From assembly GCA_024449915.1 (NCBI GenBank), contig JAMZAV010000641.1, positions 236,078-300,077 of the forward strand: DNA of 64,000 bases. The letters are read 5' to 3'. This DNA is from Sweltsa coloradensis (taxonomy: Eukaryota; Arthropoda; Insecta; Plecoptera; Chloroperlidae). Below, one piece after another: positions 50,301-54,400 of the stretch (the first letter of the stretch is position 1; every line of letters starts with the position of its first letter). The position numbers were made by a program, and so were the translations under genes. The notes under the pieces were generated by a model. That model was not told where the DNA came from. It made no database searches and saw nothing but the letters and a program-made list of their open reading frames with translations.

Positions 50301-51428
50301 ACATTTCTTCATACATTCAAGCAGGTTGTATACTTGCATTCAGTCATAAATTATTTCAAATCATTACTATCTATCAGCCTGTTTTGCTTCGAAAATATTT
50401 ATGGAAAAGAATTCATTTTACAATAGAAGTCTGCATCATAACTTTTCATAAGTTAAACAGTTAGTTTAGCTTGTAATTTTGTTACTCTTCATTCATTGTT
50501 GTTTTTTTAACACCAAAACACACTTTAGCAAGAAAATGGCAATACGAATAGGAACGTTTTGGCATTTAATATGGTGTTGCTTAGTAGTATAGTAAAATTT
50601 GAAATAGTTTTTACCTTCAGTAAAACAAAATATAATAACAAATAATTAACAGATCATCTCGACAGTAAATAAATGATTGGATGAAATCAGTAATGTAGGA
50701 ATTGTCACCAAAAACTAGGCTGTATTTTTAAGAATCGAAATTTACCTAGAATTTAAGTTAGTTAAAATCCCTGCCATCTTTACATCACACCTTGCTTTCC
50801 CTTTCCCCGCCTGTTCACGTGCACAGTGTGTATTGTTGTCCTGGCATTCGCCATAAGTGGCCACGGGAGCGCTGTATAGCGCTAGTGTACACCTCCAAAC
50901 GCATTAAAATTAAATTAATTACTGTACAATCACACAGTAAACCATTTTGTTTAGGAAATATCTATTTCTTTCGACCAAAGTACGTACAAAGTAACAATAA
51001 AAACAAAACAGGGAGCACTGGGGAGTACACTAGCGCTAAAGAGCAATTCCGTGGCAGATTATGACAATTCCAAGACAACTATTAACACCTTGGACAGACA
51101 GGGAAAGAAAAAGCTAGGTTTAATATCAAGGCGTCATGTTTAAAAATAATCAAATTTGAAAAATTCAAATTCAAATCGTTTATTGGAGTTGAGATACGCT
51201 CTTAAAAAGTTTTTTTCTGGTGTGTTTTAAGGATCTCCGATTTGGAAACCAAGAGATATGGTCACATTAGGCGAAGCTACCACTCTCCCTCGCAAATCTA
51301 AAACCTCTTCCACATCCTCTGCTACTTCCGAAACTAACCGCTCAGAGCGCTGCTTGGTTTATGAGTATCCACCACGAAAGACAGATGGCTCCACCAGCGG
51401 CGATCATGCGTCGAGCTCTCACCAATGA
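2182..51428 (+). CDS. sif: still life (sif) / TIAM-family Rac GEF, 17 exons, 5' end outside window
   Basis: Gene-level entry. Seventeen GT..AG exons together encode the C-terminal half or more of a SIF/TIAM exchange factor: end of PH1, coiled-coil extension, RBD, PDZ, DH, PH2 and tail, about 1,090 codons. Fly SIF is about 2,000 residues and human TIAM1 about 1,590, so the N-terminal part lies upstream. The family exchanges GDP for GTP on Rac at the plasma membrane and synaptic terminals. Family assignment rests on near-identity of exon peptides such as [16 protein letters not shown] and [17 protein letters not shown] to insect SIF, from memory. Exon phases agree except at exon 11 and at exons 14-16, and exon 4 needs a 2-nt correction. 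As sequenced the reading frame is not intact. Error in the assembly is more likely than decay, because most exons are strongly conserved. Confidence 0.95.
2327..2440 (+). repeat. 57-bp tandem duplication abutting the exon 1 donor
   Basis: Two copies of a 57-bp unit (2327-2383 and 2384-2440) starting TGAGTGGGG differ at one clear position (ATGAC versus CTGAC). The first copy contains most of the exon 1 donor; the second reads GTTGAGTGGGG and is not an obvious donor. GTTGTAGTT-rich simple sequence follows to about 3080. Confidence 0.9.
2441..3080. repeat. GTTGTAGTT-rich low-complexity tract
   Basis: Irregular repeats of GTTGTAGTT, TTATAGTTG and GTTGTTG run through 2441-2500 and 2787-3080. They are interrupted by the inverted-repeat element at 2501-2786. 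No gene is visible. Confidence 0.7.
2501..2786. mobile_element. MITE-like element with about 18-bp terminal inverted repeats
   Basis: The left end CCTGGGGATCTATTTACT is matched by the right end AGTAAATAGATCCCAGG in inverse orientation. The 286-bp element interrupts the GTTGTAGTT tract, which resumes on its right. It has no coding capacity. No clean target-site duplication is visible, so the superfamily is unassigned. Confidence 0.75.
3250..3700. repeat. Degenerate tandem repeat, about 170-bp unit, carrying the tRNA-Ala-like 18-mer
   Basis: Two related units contain TTTATGCAWTCAAAATRTTAAC followed by ACCCGGCACCTCCAYCAAAA and ACGTAGTTTT or ACGTAACTTTT (18-mers at 3471-3490 and 3640-3659). A third, more decayed unit has TGGCCCATCCAACAAATACG at about 3301. 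Repeat spacing is about 170 bp. The 18-mer core is far better conserved than its flanks. Confidence 0.65.
5119..5395 (-). mobile_element. Two tRNA-like SINE heads, one with a family B body
   Basis: On the minus strand 5395-5221 reads as a tRNA-like head (GGTACCGGGTTCTAATCCCG) followed by a body with GACTGAGG, a poor match to GATTGAGTCC, and AACAGCCCTCGGACATACC. A second tRNA-like head lies at about 5190-5125 with GTGGCTCATACGAAGCG and GCGGGTTCAAATCCCGC. Neither forms a convincing intact cloverleaf, so both are read as SINE relics, not functional tRNA genes. Confidence 0.65.
6004..6390 (-). mobile_element. SINE family A, decayed copy
   Basis: The CCACCCACTCAGTC...ACTGATTTTTAGTGAGG tail and the adjacent body match the better-preserved copies at 29155-29572. 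A related fragment lies at 7975-8175 (TCTACCCAATCAGTC...CATCGACAAACGAACAATG). Boundaries are approximate. Confidence 0.5.
8474..8656 (+). CDS. sif: sif exon 2: coiled-coil extension of PH-CC-Ex
   Basis: 61 codons, phase 0 to 0, acceptor cttgttccccag, donor GTAGGA. The peptide runs from [12 protein letters not shown] through [18 protein letters not shown] to GELPNPK, a charged helical stretch that packs on PH1 in the TIAM family. It joins exon 1 and exon 3 without a frame change. The donor is weaker than its neighbours (GTAGGA, not GTRAGT). Confidence 0.95.
9825..10238. mobile_element. MITE copy 1 with AACATCTATAGTAGGCTAGAT ends
   Basis: The left end CATCTATAGTAGGCTAGATC is matched in inverse by ATCTAGCCTATAGATG at the right. 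The interior shares GTCCGCACAGGCGCGAGCG (a C in the other copy), CAAGATGGCGATTTGG and TTGTGCAGC with the copy at 12382. About 410 bp, non-coding. Confidence 0.8.
11731..13200 (+). repeat. Repeat block X-Y, paralogous to 14240-15245
   Basis: Block X (11731-12170) has CCATAAGGTGTCAAGTACG, AAGAAGAATAGAAAAGCTG; its relative lies at 15010-15245. Block Y (12330-13190, containing a MITE) has GAAATGCATA, CACCTTGGTCACTG and GATTTCTTCAAGAAC; its relative lies at 14240-14600. Order is X-Y then Y'-X', all direct, so these are not simple tandem copies. Confidence 0.6.
12382..12774. mobile_element. MITE copy 2, inserted in repeat block Y
   Basis: CTATAGTAGGCTAGATT at the left and TCTAGCC...ATAGG at the right match the 9825-10238 copy, as does most of the interior. 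The paralogous block at 14255-14320 runs through GAAATGCATACAATACTATG without this insert, an independent empty-site comparison supporting the boundaries. Confidence 0.75.
13600..13675 (+). repeat. Two tRNA-Ala-like 18-mers, 56 bp apart
   Basis: TTTGGTGGAGGTGCCGGGT (ending 13619) and TTGGTGGAGGCGCCGGGT (ending 13675) share the core, with one T/C change. The sequences between and around them are AT-rich and unrelated. Confidence 0.9.
13874..14144. mobile_element. Foldback element with about 65-bp imperfect inverted arms
   Basis: The left arm (13874-13938, including TGTGTTGAGTACCCGG) pairs with the right arm (14079-14144, including CCCGGGTACTCAACACA). The about 140-bp centre has a CTAGCCTATCATAGGCTAG palindrome. 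No open frame. A tRNA-like SINE head (TAGTTGGCTAAGGCG, GTTCAAACCC) follows at 14148-14222. Confidence 0.7.
18679..18704 (+). repeat. (GA)13 microsatellite
   Basis: Uninterrupted GA dinucleotide run inside intron 2. Confidence 0.95.
21855..21985 (-). mobile_element. Possible non-LTR retrotransposon C-terminal scrap
   Basis: The minus strand encodes a run containing [20 protein letters not shown], resembling the GRxRxRW motif at the C-terminus of some non-LTR reverse transcriptases. The piece is very short and isolated; chance resemblance is possible. Confidence 0.35.
22213..22470 (+). CDS. sif: sif exon 3: end of PH-CC-Ex and start of the RBD
   Basis: 86 codons, phase 0 to 0, acceptor ctctgttgcag, donor GTAATC. 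It encodes [18 protein letters not shown], then [19 protein letters not shown], a basic Ser-rich segment [20 protein letters not shown], and [10 protein letters not shown], the first strand of the Ras-binding domain. The [10 protein letters not shown] stretch has phosphorylation-like RxxS motifs (inference). Four antisense or off-frame open frames here are shadows. Confidence 0.95.
22471..23433. other. Intron 3
   Basis: 0.96 kb. It contains the perfect hairpin at 22574-22609 and a second single arm near 23100. Nothing else was recognised. It ends in the acceptor tcttgttacccag. Confidence 0.7.
22574..22609. repeat. Perfect 17-bp-stem hairpin in intron 3
   Basis: TCGATAAAGAAGTTTCC and its exact reverse complement are separated by only AG. 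A single arm, AGAGTCGATAAAGAAGTTTC, recurs in direct orientation at about 23100. It may be a foldback repeat remnant or an RNA stem-loop in the pre-mRNA. Confidence 0.9.
23434..23606 (+). CDS. sif: sif exon 4: Ras-binding domain, with a 2-nt frame break
   Basis: The first seven codons read TAHVYLR in phase 0. A GAGA at 23455-23458 then moves the frame by +2, after which [40 protein letters not shown] and [10 protein letters not shown] follow. Length is 173 nt; removing one GA gives 171 nt, 57 codons, phase 0 to 0, exactly what the flanking exons need. Without that correction the exon is out of frame. Splice sites are intact (cccag / GTGAGT). The RBD takes regulatory input from GTPases and other partners. 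Confidence 0.9.
25090..25790 (-). mobile_element. 5'-truncated non-LTR retrotransposon (LINE), reverse-transcriptase C-terminus and 3' UTR
   Basis: Minus-strand translation gives [20 protein letters not shown] and [18 protein letters not shown], then, after a 1-nt frame change at an A run, [20 protein letters not shown] and [20 protein letters not shown], ending PVIT before a TGA (minus-strand complement of 25338-25340). QKKAIR, HDTR and YNxLPxxIK are typical of the RT C-terminus in jockey/CR1-type elements. A T-rich end at 25090-25140 corresponds to an A-rich 3' tail. The frameshift and truncation show it is dead. Confidence 0.85.
25877..26443. mobile_element. piggyBac-like MITE with TTAA target duplication
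   Basis: GAGGGTACGCTGAG at the left pairs with CTCAGCATACCCTC at the right (one mismatch), and both ends are flanked by TTAA (25873-25876 and 26444-26447). The 567-bp interior is non-coding. TTAA targeting is characteristic of piggyBac-type and a few other transposases. Confidence 0.8.
26685..26871 (+). CDS. sif: sif exon 5: end of RBD and start of PDZ domain
   Basis: 62 codons plus one base; phase 0 in, phase 1 out; acceptor ttatttttccag, donor GTGAGT. The peptide [60 protein letters not shown] closes the RBD and supplies the first PDZ strands, with the LCCYVSRV segment as the family carboxylate-loop region. The open frame runs on into the intron and should not be used past 26871. Confidence 0.95.
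26872..28757. other. Intron 5
   Basis: 1.9 kb of AT-rich sequence. A local duplication is visible: TTTATTGATTTTAATAACAACCTTT occurs near 28441 and near 28597, each after an AATGTAACC...AATGT context (20-nt core TTTATTGATTTTAATAACAA). No gene or typed element. Confidence 0.6.
28758..29024 (+). CDS. sif: sif exon 6: rest of PDZ and PDZ-DH linker
   Basis: 267 nt, phase 1 in and out; acceptor gtctgtccaccag, donor GTGAGT. It starts [20 protein letters not shown], the PDZ GDEI-type turn and helix, continues [20 protein letters not shown], and ends in a proline-rich, TIAM-specific linker ([19 protein letters not shown]). The PDZ domain binds C-termini of membrane proteins in the family. A 133-codon antisense open frame here is a GC-driven shadow. 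Confidence 0.95.
29033..29700 (+). repeat. About 125-bp direct duplication (29033-29158 and 29577-29700)
   Basis: ATAGCAA..., TTTATTTTGWGTGGATCGTTGG, AGGTCCAGGGTTTAATTCC and CAGAAGTTTTGTAACTT (or CAAAAG...) occur in the same order in both blocks, 543 bp apart, starting 9 bases after the exon 6 donor. A minus-strand SINE lies between them. Confidence 0.75.
29155..29572 (-). mobile_element. Near full-length tRNA-derived SINE, family A
   Basis: Minus strand: tRNA-like head (GTGGTTAGCCTATCTGC, GGTTCAGGGTCTGATTCC), body (GTCCTAGCAACAAGGCACA, GATTCTGGCGTTGATACG, CACTCGTCGATTGCGTCGGG) and tail (GGACTGAGTGGGTAGACTC). About 415 bp. It faces the + strand copy downstream, head to head. Confidence 0.8.
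29626..30000 (+). mobile_element. tRNA-derived SINE, family A, opposite orientation
   Basis: Head AGTGGCTAAAGGTCC and GGGTTTAATTCCC, body GTCCTAGTAACGAAGCACAC and CGCTCGTCGATGGTGTCG, tail GTGACTGAGTGGGTAGTCTC. With the preceding minus-strand copy it forms an 850-bp inverted pair that could fold in the pre-mRNA. Confidence 0.8.
30311..30534 (+). repeat. Two tRNA-Ala-like 18-mers, 204 bp apart
   Basis: TTTTGGTGGAGGTGCCGGGT (30311-30330) and TTTTGGTGGAGGCGCCGGGT (30515-30534). The second ends a few bases before the left arm of the foldback at 30541. Confidence 0.9.
30541..31182. mobile_element. Large foldback (imperfect inverted repeat, arms about 300 bp)
   Basis: Paired landmarks, outside to inside: CTATTGTATCGCCCTCCAAA with the complement of TCGAGGACGATACAATAAAT; GTGAGGGTCTTGAATA with TATTCAAGACCCTC; AAAATATATTTCGTAATTTTT with AAAAAATTACAAAATATATTTT (as 20-nt cores); GAAATATTGTTCGATGCACG with CGTGCATTGAACAATATTTC at the tip. 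Non-coding, probably a foldback transposon or inverted duplication. Confidence 0.85.
31326..31447 (+). CDS. sif: sif exon 7: linker before the DH domain
   Basis: 122 nt, phase 1 in and phase 0 out, donor GTAAGT. Peptide (S)[40 protein letters not shown]. The second half ([13 protein letters not shown] type) is conserved in SIF; the first half is Ser/Pro-rich and shorter than I recall in flies. Probably flexible. Confidence 0.93.
31448..32256. other. Intron 7
   Basis: 0.8 kb, AT-rich, with nothing recognised before the 79-bp duplication at its 3' end. Confidence 0.7.
32109..32266 (+). repeat. 79-bp tandem duplication including the exon 8 acceptor
   Basis: Units 32109-32187 and 32188-32266 are essentially identical and each holds TTTTATCTCTAG plus the exon start ACTGCCGAACA. 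The authentic acceptor is the second (AG at 32255-32256). Use of the first (AG at 32176-32177) would read [13 protein letters not shown] and then TAA. Confidence 0.93.
32257..32439 (+). CDS. sif: sif exon 8: start of the DH (RhoGEF) domain
   Basis: 61 codons, phase 0 to 0, donor GTGGGT. The peptide [61 protein letters not shown] ends in the [11 protein letters not shown] helix, conserved region 1 of Dbl-homology domains that contacts Rac switch I. The TERAYVK motif fixes frame and phase. Confidence 0.96.
32440..34781. other. Intron 8
   Basis: 2.3 kb. Apart from the hAT-like element it has a SINE family A tail (33100-33155, GTGACTCAGTGGGTAGAC) and AT-rich sequence. AACAA at 34747-34751 is one of the short direct repeats that may have produced the acceptor-less exon 9 copies. 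Confidence 0.65.
33381..34585. mobile_element. hAT-like non-autonomous transposon
   Basis: The ends CAGTGGCGTGCCGT and ACGGCACGCCACTG are exact inverted repeats. Flanks CCAATCAC (33373-33380) and CCATTCAC (34586-34593) form an 8-bp target duplication with one mismatch, as expected of hAT transposases. The subterminal GGGGGGCGGAAGCCCCCC palindrome and GAAGCAATTC / GCATTGCTTC pair lie inside. 1,205 bp, with no transposase frame. Confidence 0.88.
34782..34976 (+). CDS. sif: sif exon 9: DH domain middle, authentic copy
   Basis: 65 codons, phase 0 to 0, acceptor cttgtcccccag, donor GTGAGT. Peptide [65 protein letters not shown] corresponds to the DH helices after conserved region 1. It is the only one of eight copies with a pyrimidine-rich tract and acceptor, and the only one that joins YVK in exon 8 in frame. 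Confidence 0.95.
34977..36550 (+). repeat. Seven tandem, acceptor-less copies of sif exon 9 (about 224-bp unit)
   Basis: Exon-like blocks: 35012-35198, 35234-35422, 35458-35646, 35682-35869, 35905-36093, 36129-36317, 36353-36541. Each is followed by GTGAGTAGACTACGTGCTTG and, except the last, by TCAGCACCCTTAG. Copy 2 lacks two bases (AAGAGAGACC) and has CTCTATGG; copy 5 lacks one base at its end (TTCAG). All lack the native acceptor and first two codons. Entry via TCAG gives CAC CCT TAG, a stop; entry via TTAG shifts frame and stops within 12 codons. Read-through of the 33-nt spacer also stops ([10 protein letters not shown]). None can supply functional DH sequence. Confidence 0.95.
36551..37218. 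other. 3' part of intron 9
   Basis: A family B SINE followed by AT-rich sequence; acceptor cttgtgtttcag. Confidence 0.7.
36590..36815 (+). mobile_element. SINE family B
   Basis: Head relic with GGAGGTCATGGGTTTGAATC, then TTCTCTTCAGTCGTTAGG, GATTGAGTCCTCCTAAACAG, CCCTTGGACATTCC and a TTAGTCACCTTAAAAGG tail. It starts about 50 bp after the last exon 9 copy. Confidence 0.75.
37219..37327 (+). CDS. sif: sif exon 10: DH domain
   Basis: 109 nt, phase 0 in and phase 1 out, donor GTAAGT. Peptide [36 protein letters not shown], matching DH conserved region 2 ([18 protein letters not shown]). The split codon continues in exon 11. Confidence 0.96.
37328..38713. other. Introns 10 and 11 around the broken exon
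   Basis: AT-rich, no typed transposon. A degenerate 18-mer relative (TTTGTTGGAGGCGTTGAG) lies at about 38279. Confidence 0.6.
37803..37980 (+). pseudogene. sif: sif exon 11, DH catalytic core, broken by several indels
   Basis: Recognisable DH conserved region 3 is spread over different frames: IKPIQRIL (37885-37908), KYPL (37908-37919), IKQLRNLTD (37922-37948) and RRDEHQHLV (37953-37979). The intact exon should be about 180 nt with phase 1 at both ends. The donor GTAAGT at 37981 is intact and its last base gives the right phase into exon 12. The acceptor is damaged: CTCTCCACATGAGGG appears where CTCTCCACAG plus ATGAGGG would fit. Upstream CAGGCTCTGTCAGGAGTC resembles the expected start with small indels. 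Without this exon the DH domain would lack a helix essential for exchange. Confidence 0.88.
38714..39009 (+). CDS. sif: sif exon 12: end of DH and first half of PH2
   Basis: 296 nt, phase 1 in and phase 0 out; acceptor ttctccacag, donor [26 protein letters not shown] closes the DH domain; [20 protein letters not shown] is the DH-PH connector; [20 protein letters not shown] and [39 protein letters not shown] form PH2 strands 1-4. PH2 places the catalytic DH against membrane-bound Rac. One of the most conserved exons in the gene. Confidence 0.97.
39010..39938. other. Intron 12
   Basis: 0.93 kb. The 39150-39430 part is notably CT-rich, (TTCTT/CTCC)-like, perhaps a decayed antisense repeat. No gene. 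Confidence 0.6.
39939..40126 (+). CDS. sif: sif exon 13: second half of PH2
   Basis: 188 nt, phase 0 in and phase 2 out; acceptor ttgcttcacag, donor GTAAGA. Peptide [79 protein letters not shown] is the PH2 core strand and WELIHLRS... leads toward the C-terminal helix. Confidence 0.96.
40127..41138. other. Intron 13
   Basis: 1.0 kb, AT-rich, nothing recognised; acceptor ttccaaattccag. Confidence 0.65.
41139..41338 (+). CDS. sif: sif exon 14: end of PH2 and start of Ser/Thr-rich tail
   Basis: 200 nt, phase 2 in and phase 1 out, donor GTCAGT. (S)[29 protein letters not shown] completes the PH2 C-terminal helix; a low-complexity tail follows ([35 protein letters not shown]). The phase 1 end would put exon 15 in the [10 protein letters not shown] frame, which does not fit exon 16. 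Confidence 0.9.
41339..42737. other. Intron 14
   Basis: 1.4 kb of AT-rich sequence with no typed element. Confidence 0.6.
42738..42889 (+). CDS. sif: sif exon 15: C-terminal tail, frame unresolved
   Basis: 152 nt, acceptor ggttcctgcag, donor GTGAGT. Splicing from exon 14 gives the frame [20 protein letters not shown] through KQSATRA, open but ending in phase 0, after which exon 16 stops within nine codons. Another reading is [20 protein letters not shown] then ELIRQ in frame 0, switching near 42808 to [26 protein letters not shown] in frame 1, which ends in phase 1 and joins exon 16 perfectly. The second is more Ser/Arg-rich and SIF-tail-like, implying at least one indel here, and a second problem at the exon 14 junction. 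Confidence 0.7.
43053..43615. mobile_element. Foldback/MITE with about 140-bp inverted arms
   Basis: Left-arm landmarks CATTGGACTTTTCACTGTTA, GATTTCTTTACAGAAATC and TTTATCAAACTAACAATTAA are mirrored at the right as TTAATTGTTAGTTTGATAAA, GATTTCTGTAAAGAAATC and AACAGTGAAAAGTCCAATG. The centre carries CGTGACATTTGGGCCGATTC, which recurs at about 43979 and 44157. Non-coding. Confidence 0.85.
43640..44795. mobile_element. Composite repeat with short inverted ends and internal duplicates
   Basis: GGTGCACAATAGTC...AACGATAACGGG at the left resembles the complement of CGTTACCGGGCAATTGTGCAT at the right. Inside are a T-rich tract, CATATGCGATCTTGATG, and two about 175-bp units containing TTCGTGACATTTGGGCC. 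The same family appears inverted at about 49140-49600. The superfamily is not recognised. Confidence 0.55.
45729..45980 (+). CDS. sif: sif exon 16: acidic and Ser/Thr-rich tail
   Basis: 252 nt, phase 1 in and out; acceptor gaaatctttcag, donor GTAAGA. Open only in the frame (D)[84 protein letters not shown], which fixes the phase. Probably disordered, with phosphorylation-like sites (inference). It joins exon 17 in phase. Confidence 0.88.
48955..49105 (+). mobile_element. SINE family B, partial
   Basis: CATGCGAGACTC, GGGTTCGATACCTGCCAG, AATCCTGACTGAAAT and CCCTTAACAGCTACCC in family order. Confidence 0.65.
49140..49600 (-). mobile_element. Relative of the 43640-44795 repeat, opposite orientation
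   Basis: Shares, as complements, GGATGAGCTTTTA, TACAATTGAAGAAATATTTC, GACAATATCGC and CATCAAGATCGCATATG with the 43640 element. Short open frames here are repeat sequence. Confidence 0.6.
49690..49945 (+). mobile_element. SINE family A, partial
   Basis: GTCCTAGCAACGAAGCACG, GTTGATTCTTACG, GTGTCCAACGAG, TTCGCTCGTCGATGGCGTTG and GGTTGGCTCGGTCGGCTTTA in family order; the ACTGAGTGGGTAG tail is missing. Confidence 0.7.
51232..51428 (+). CDS. sif: sif exon 17: C-terminus and stop codon
   Basis: 197 nt, phase 1 in. Peptide (G)[64 protein letters not shown], then TGA at 51426-51428. The reading is open and fits exon 16. AAG|GTACGA directly after the stop could be a donor used in a longer isoform or in the 3' UTR, so the C-terminus is only the likely one. 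Confidence 0.8.
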
Positions 51429-54400
51429 AGGTACGATTTAGGTGAACAATTTTAGAGAATTTGTATTGACATGTGTTTTAATACTCGTGTTACCTGTTTG
51501 TAAGTTTTGCGTGGATTATCAGTTGGTACATTGAAGAATGTTGCTAATGCATAATGCCACAATAGAATCCTTTTTTTTATTTCTTCCCAAATATAAAAAA
51601 ATGGGAATTGTGAACATTTTGGAATTTTGCATTTAATTGTGGTATGATTGAATAAAGCCGTTTTTCGGCAGTTGATGTAAATTCAGCTGAATTAAATCCT
51701 TAACTTACAAACAGTTAAATACAAGTAATATTATCTTGGGCGACAATCGGATAAATACGTGTAAACATAGCCCTATAGTTCGTTGTGATTTGCTGGAAGC
51801 TTGAAATTGAAAGAAAAATTTCATTTGTCTGGATAAAAATATAAATATGACGAGAGTTGGATTAGTGGGAATGCCTGGGTGATATTTACAAACTTGTTTT
51901 GATGATTGAATTGATGATTAGCAGTCTTGATAATATTTACGAAAAGAGATGATGCATATTTTGTTCGACTGCTCTTTTCAAGAAAGTCAGCTTGGTCATC
52001 ATATTATGCATTTGCACATCGATCGACAAAATCGTTTAATATACATTTAAAAACATGTTGATATACCCTTCACAGTAAACTACAAAATTGGTTTGTCAGT
52101 GTGAAATAAGATGAAAAATATGATTTGCCAATAAGAATGAATATCTTGTCAAGAGCAGGCTTCATCTTAATTGAATTGAATTGAAAAAAAAGCAATTTAT
52201 TGATAGTAAATACGGATCGCATTGAATTACCAGATGATGGCTGAAATAGGAAGTTGGAAACTGGCATTAATATGTTGTAATAATAAAATTATAAAGCATT
52301 AATCATTTTAAAAGATTATATAATGACAGATAATGTTTAATGTAAATAACTTTTGTTATTATATATCTTGGTAATCTAGACTAAAAAATGGAGTATTGTA
52401 ACGATCCTCTCTTCAACAATATAAAATCTAGTTTTGATCAGCGAAATGTAATGGTTAATAATGCCCTTAATATGGGTTAACGTATTTCTTGTCATTATTA
52501 AAATGTTTGGCCAAAGTTGTTAGGTCTAAAAAAACTTCGTAAAGATAAGTGCATGAAAATTGCAACGAAATATAGGGCCGTGTGAAGGTTTAATGATTTC
52601 AAAGAACTTGGAATCTGTAAAAAGCTCTTTGATAAAACGTAAGAATGGAGAGTATGTTGGTAGAAGTGAACAAATAATTTTTTTAAGTAAATGCGCACCC
52701 AAATTTAAGCACAAATATTTTATAAAGATATTTGTTGAAATTTTTATTTAGTCCAATTTATATAGGTATTGTGCCAAACAAAAATAATGATTTACTATAT
52801 TTATGCTCTACAAGATTAAGAAAAGAGGAAATTCGACCTTCATTTTCTGAAATATTATTCGATGATATACAAAAAAAATGTATTATAATCACAAATATTT
52901 CTTAAATACTAATCGATCATAATATTTACATGGTATTCATTTCGTTCACAATCACTTTCTCAATTTAAATACGCAACCAATTTCTGCTTAAACTATATTT
53001 ATAATAAATCTTGATACTCTGCTTAGCATTAACTAGCTTGACATAATATGGCTTGTTGGTGATTCGACTATATTATTGCTCAAGGCGACAACCTCCCTCA
53101 TTATTATTATTATAGTAAACGTAATGTTTCTTAGTTAAATGAAATTCATTGTGACAGCTGATTTAATTTCAAATCAAAACATGAAAGTTTCTGCTTTGAT
53201 GTGTGATTCTTGAAATCAAACAAGTTTGCACATTTATTTGTGCTGTGCGCATTTTTGTTCATCTGATAAATTCGCTTCTGGCATCTCACATCAAACCCTC
53301 AATCGAACATTTCCGGTGCAGGTAATATCGGGAATAGGTGGAGCTTTGGTACCAAATAGAGTGAATTTACGAATAAGACTACTATTATTAAAAGCAAAAA
53401 TGGGTTAAAAGATGAACTAGGATATTTTGGAAGCCACGTTTTAAAATAATGTTACCGAGATCAATAATGTTCTTGACACTGAGCGATAAATATCTATATT
53501 TCATCCTGTTTGTATAGTAATGAACGTATGTAGATAAATATTATTAGTATATAGAAACGATTTAAATGTAACCAACAATAAGTCATGAGTACGATGATAG
53601 AGTTGCATCGTAGCAACGAGATTATGCATATTAAAACAAATTGAGATCAACATTTTGAATTTAAACTCTACTTAATCATTCACAAGCTTTGTAGATTGTA
53701 GTTTTACAAACTACATGTTTCAAATTACGAGTAAATATAATTGGTGAAATAGATTTAACCAGACCGAATTCAGATATATGGTTTTTGATCATCAATATAA
53801 TAGGCTCATCTGTTGGTTTCGATGTTAGAGAACATTAAAATAAGGCGTTACAATCACTACTCTTACGAAAATTTTGAACAAATTCCGAAGATACTCCAAT
53901 TGTCTTAACGTGAGCATAAAAATATACTGTAAACGATCTTACCCATGTATTAATAATATATGGGTTATATGTTTACACATAGTTATTAAATAGAGGTAAT
54001 GAGAATGCTCTTAAAAATAAGGGAAATGTTAAAATGTTGAAAAGAAAAACCGAAGGAGAAAAAATGTTATTTTTGGAATGCAAATTGTAAGTGATGTTCC
54101 CGACGGGCATCTTGTTTATTGTAGAAAATGTTGGTAATCTGTGGATATTTACGCAATTCAAATAGTGTGACTGAACGATTTTGAAGTATTGTTTCTCAAA
54201 ATATTAACATAAAATTATAACATTAAAATCTTCATCTTCTTCTACTCGTTTTTCTCTTAAACAACAAAGAAAAAGAAATTGGTTTTGTTCTTTACGTAAC
54301 GGTGAAATCATTAAACTACTGGAAAACCACTCAAATGTGGACAATTACTACAACATTGCATTTTTTCTTGTTCATTAGGGGGTTGAGGTCAATTGAATTA

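Larger units (their letters stand above)
45981..51231. other. Intron 16
   Basis: 5.25 kb, AT-rich. Three repeats are listed separately; TTATTTAACGTCTATCC with CTGATTTACAAA at 46490 matches 10895. A C-run lies at 48430. No gene. The acceptor gtgttttaag is weak because the pyrimidine run is short. Confidence 0.6.
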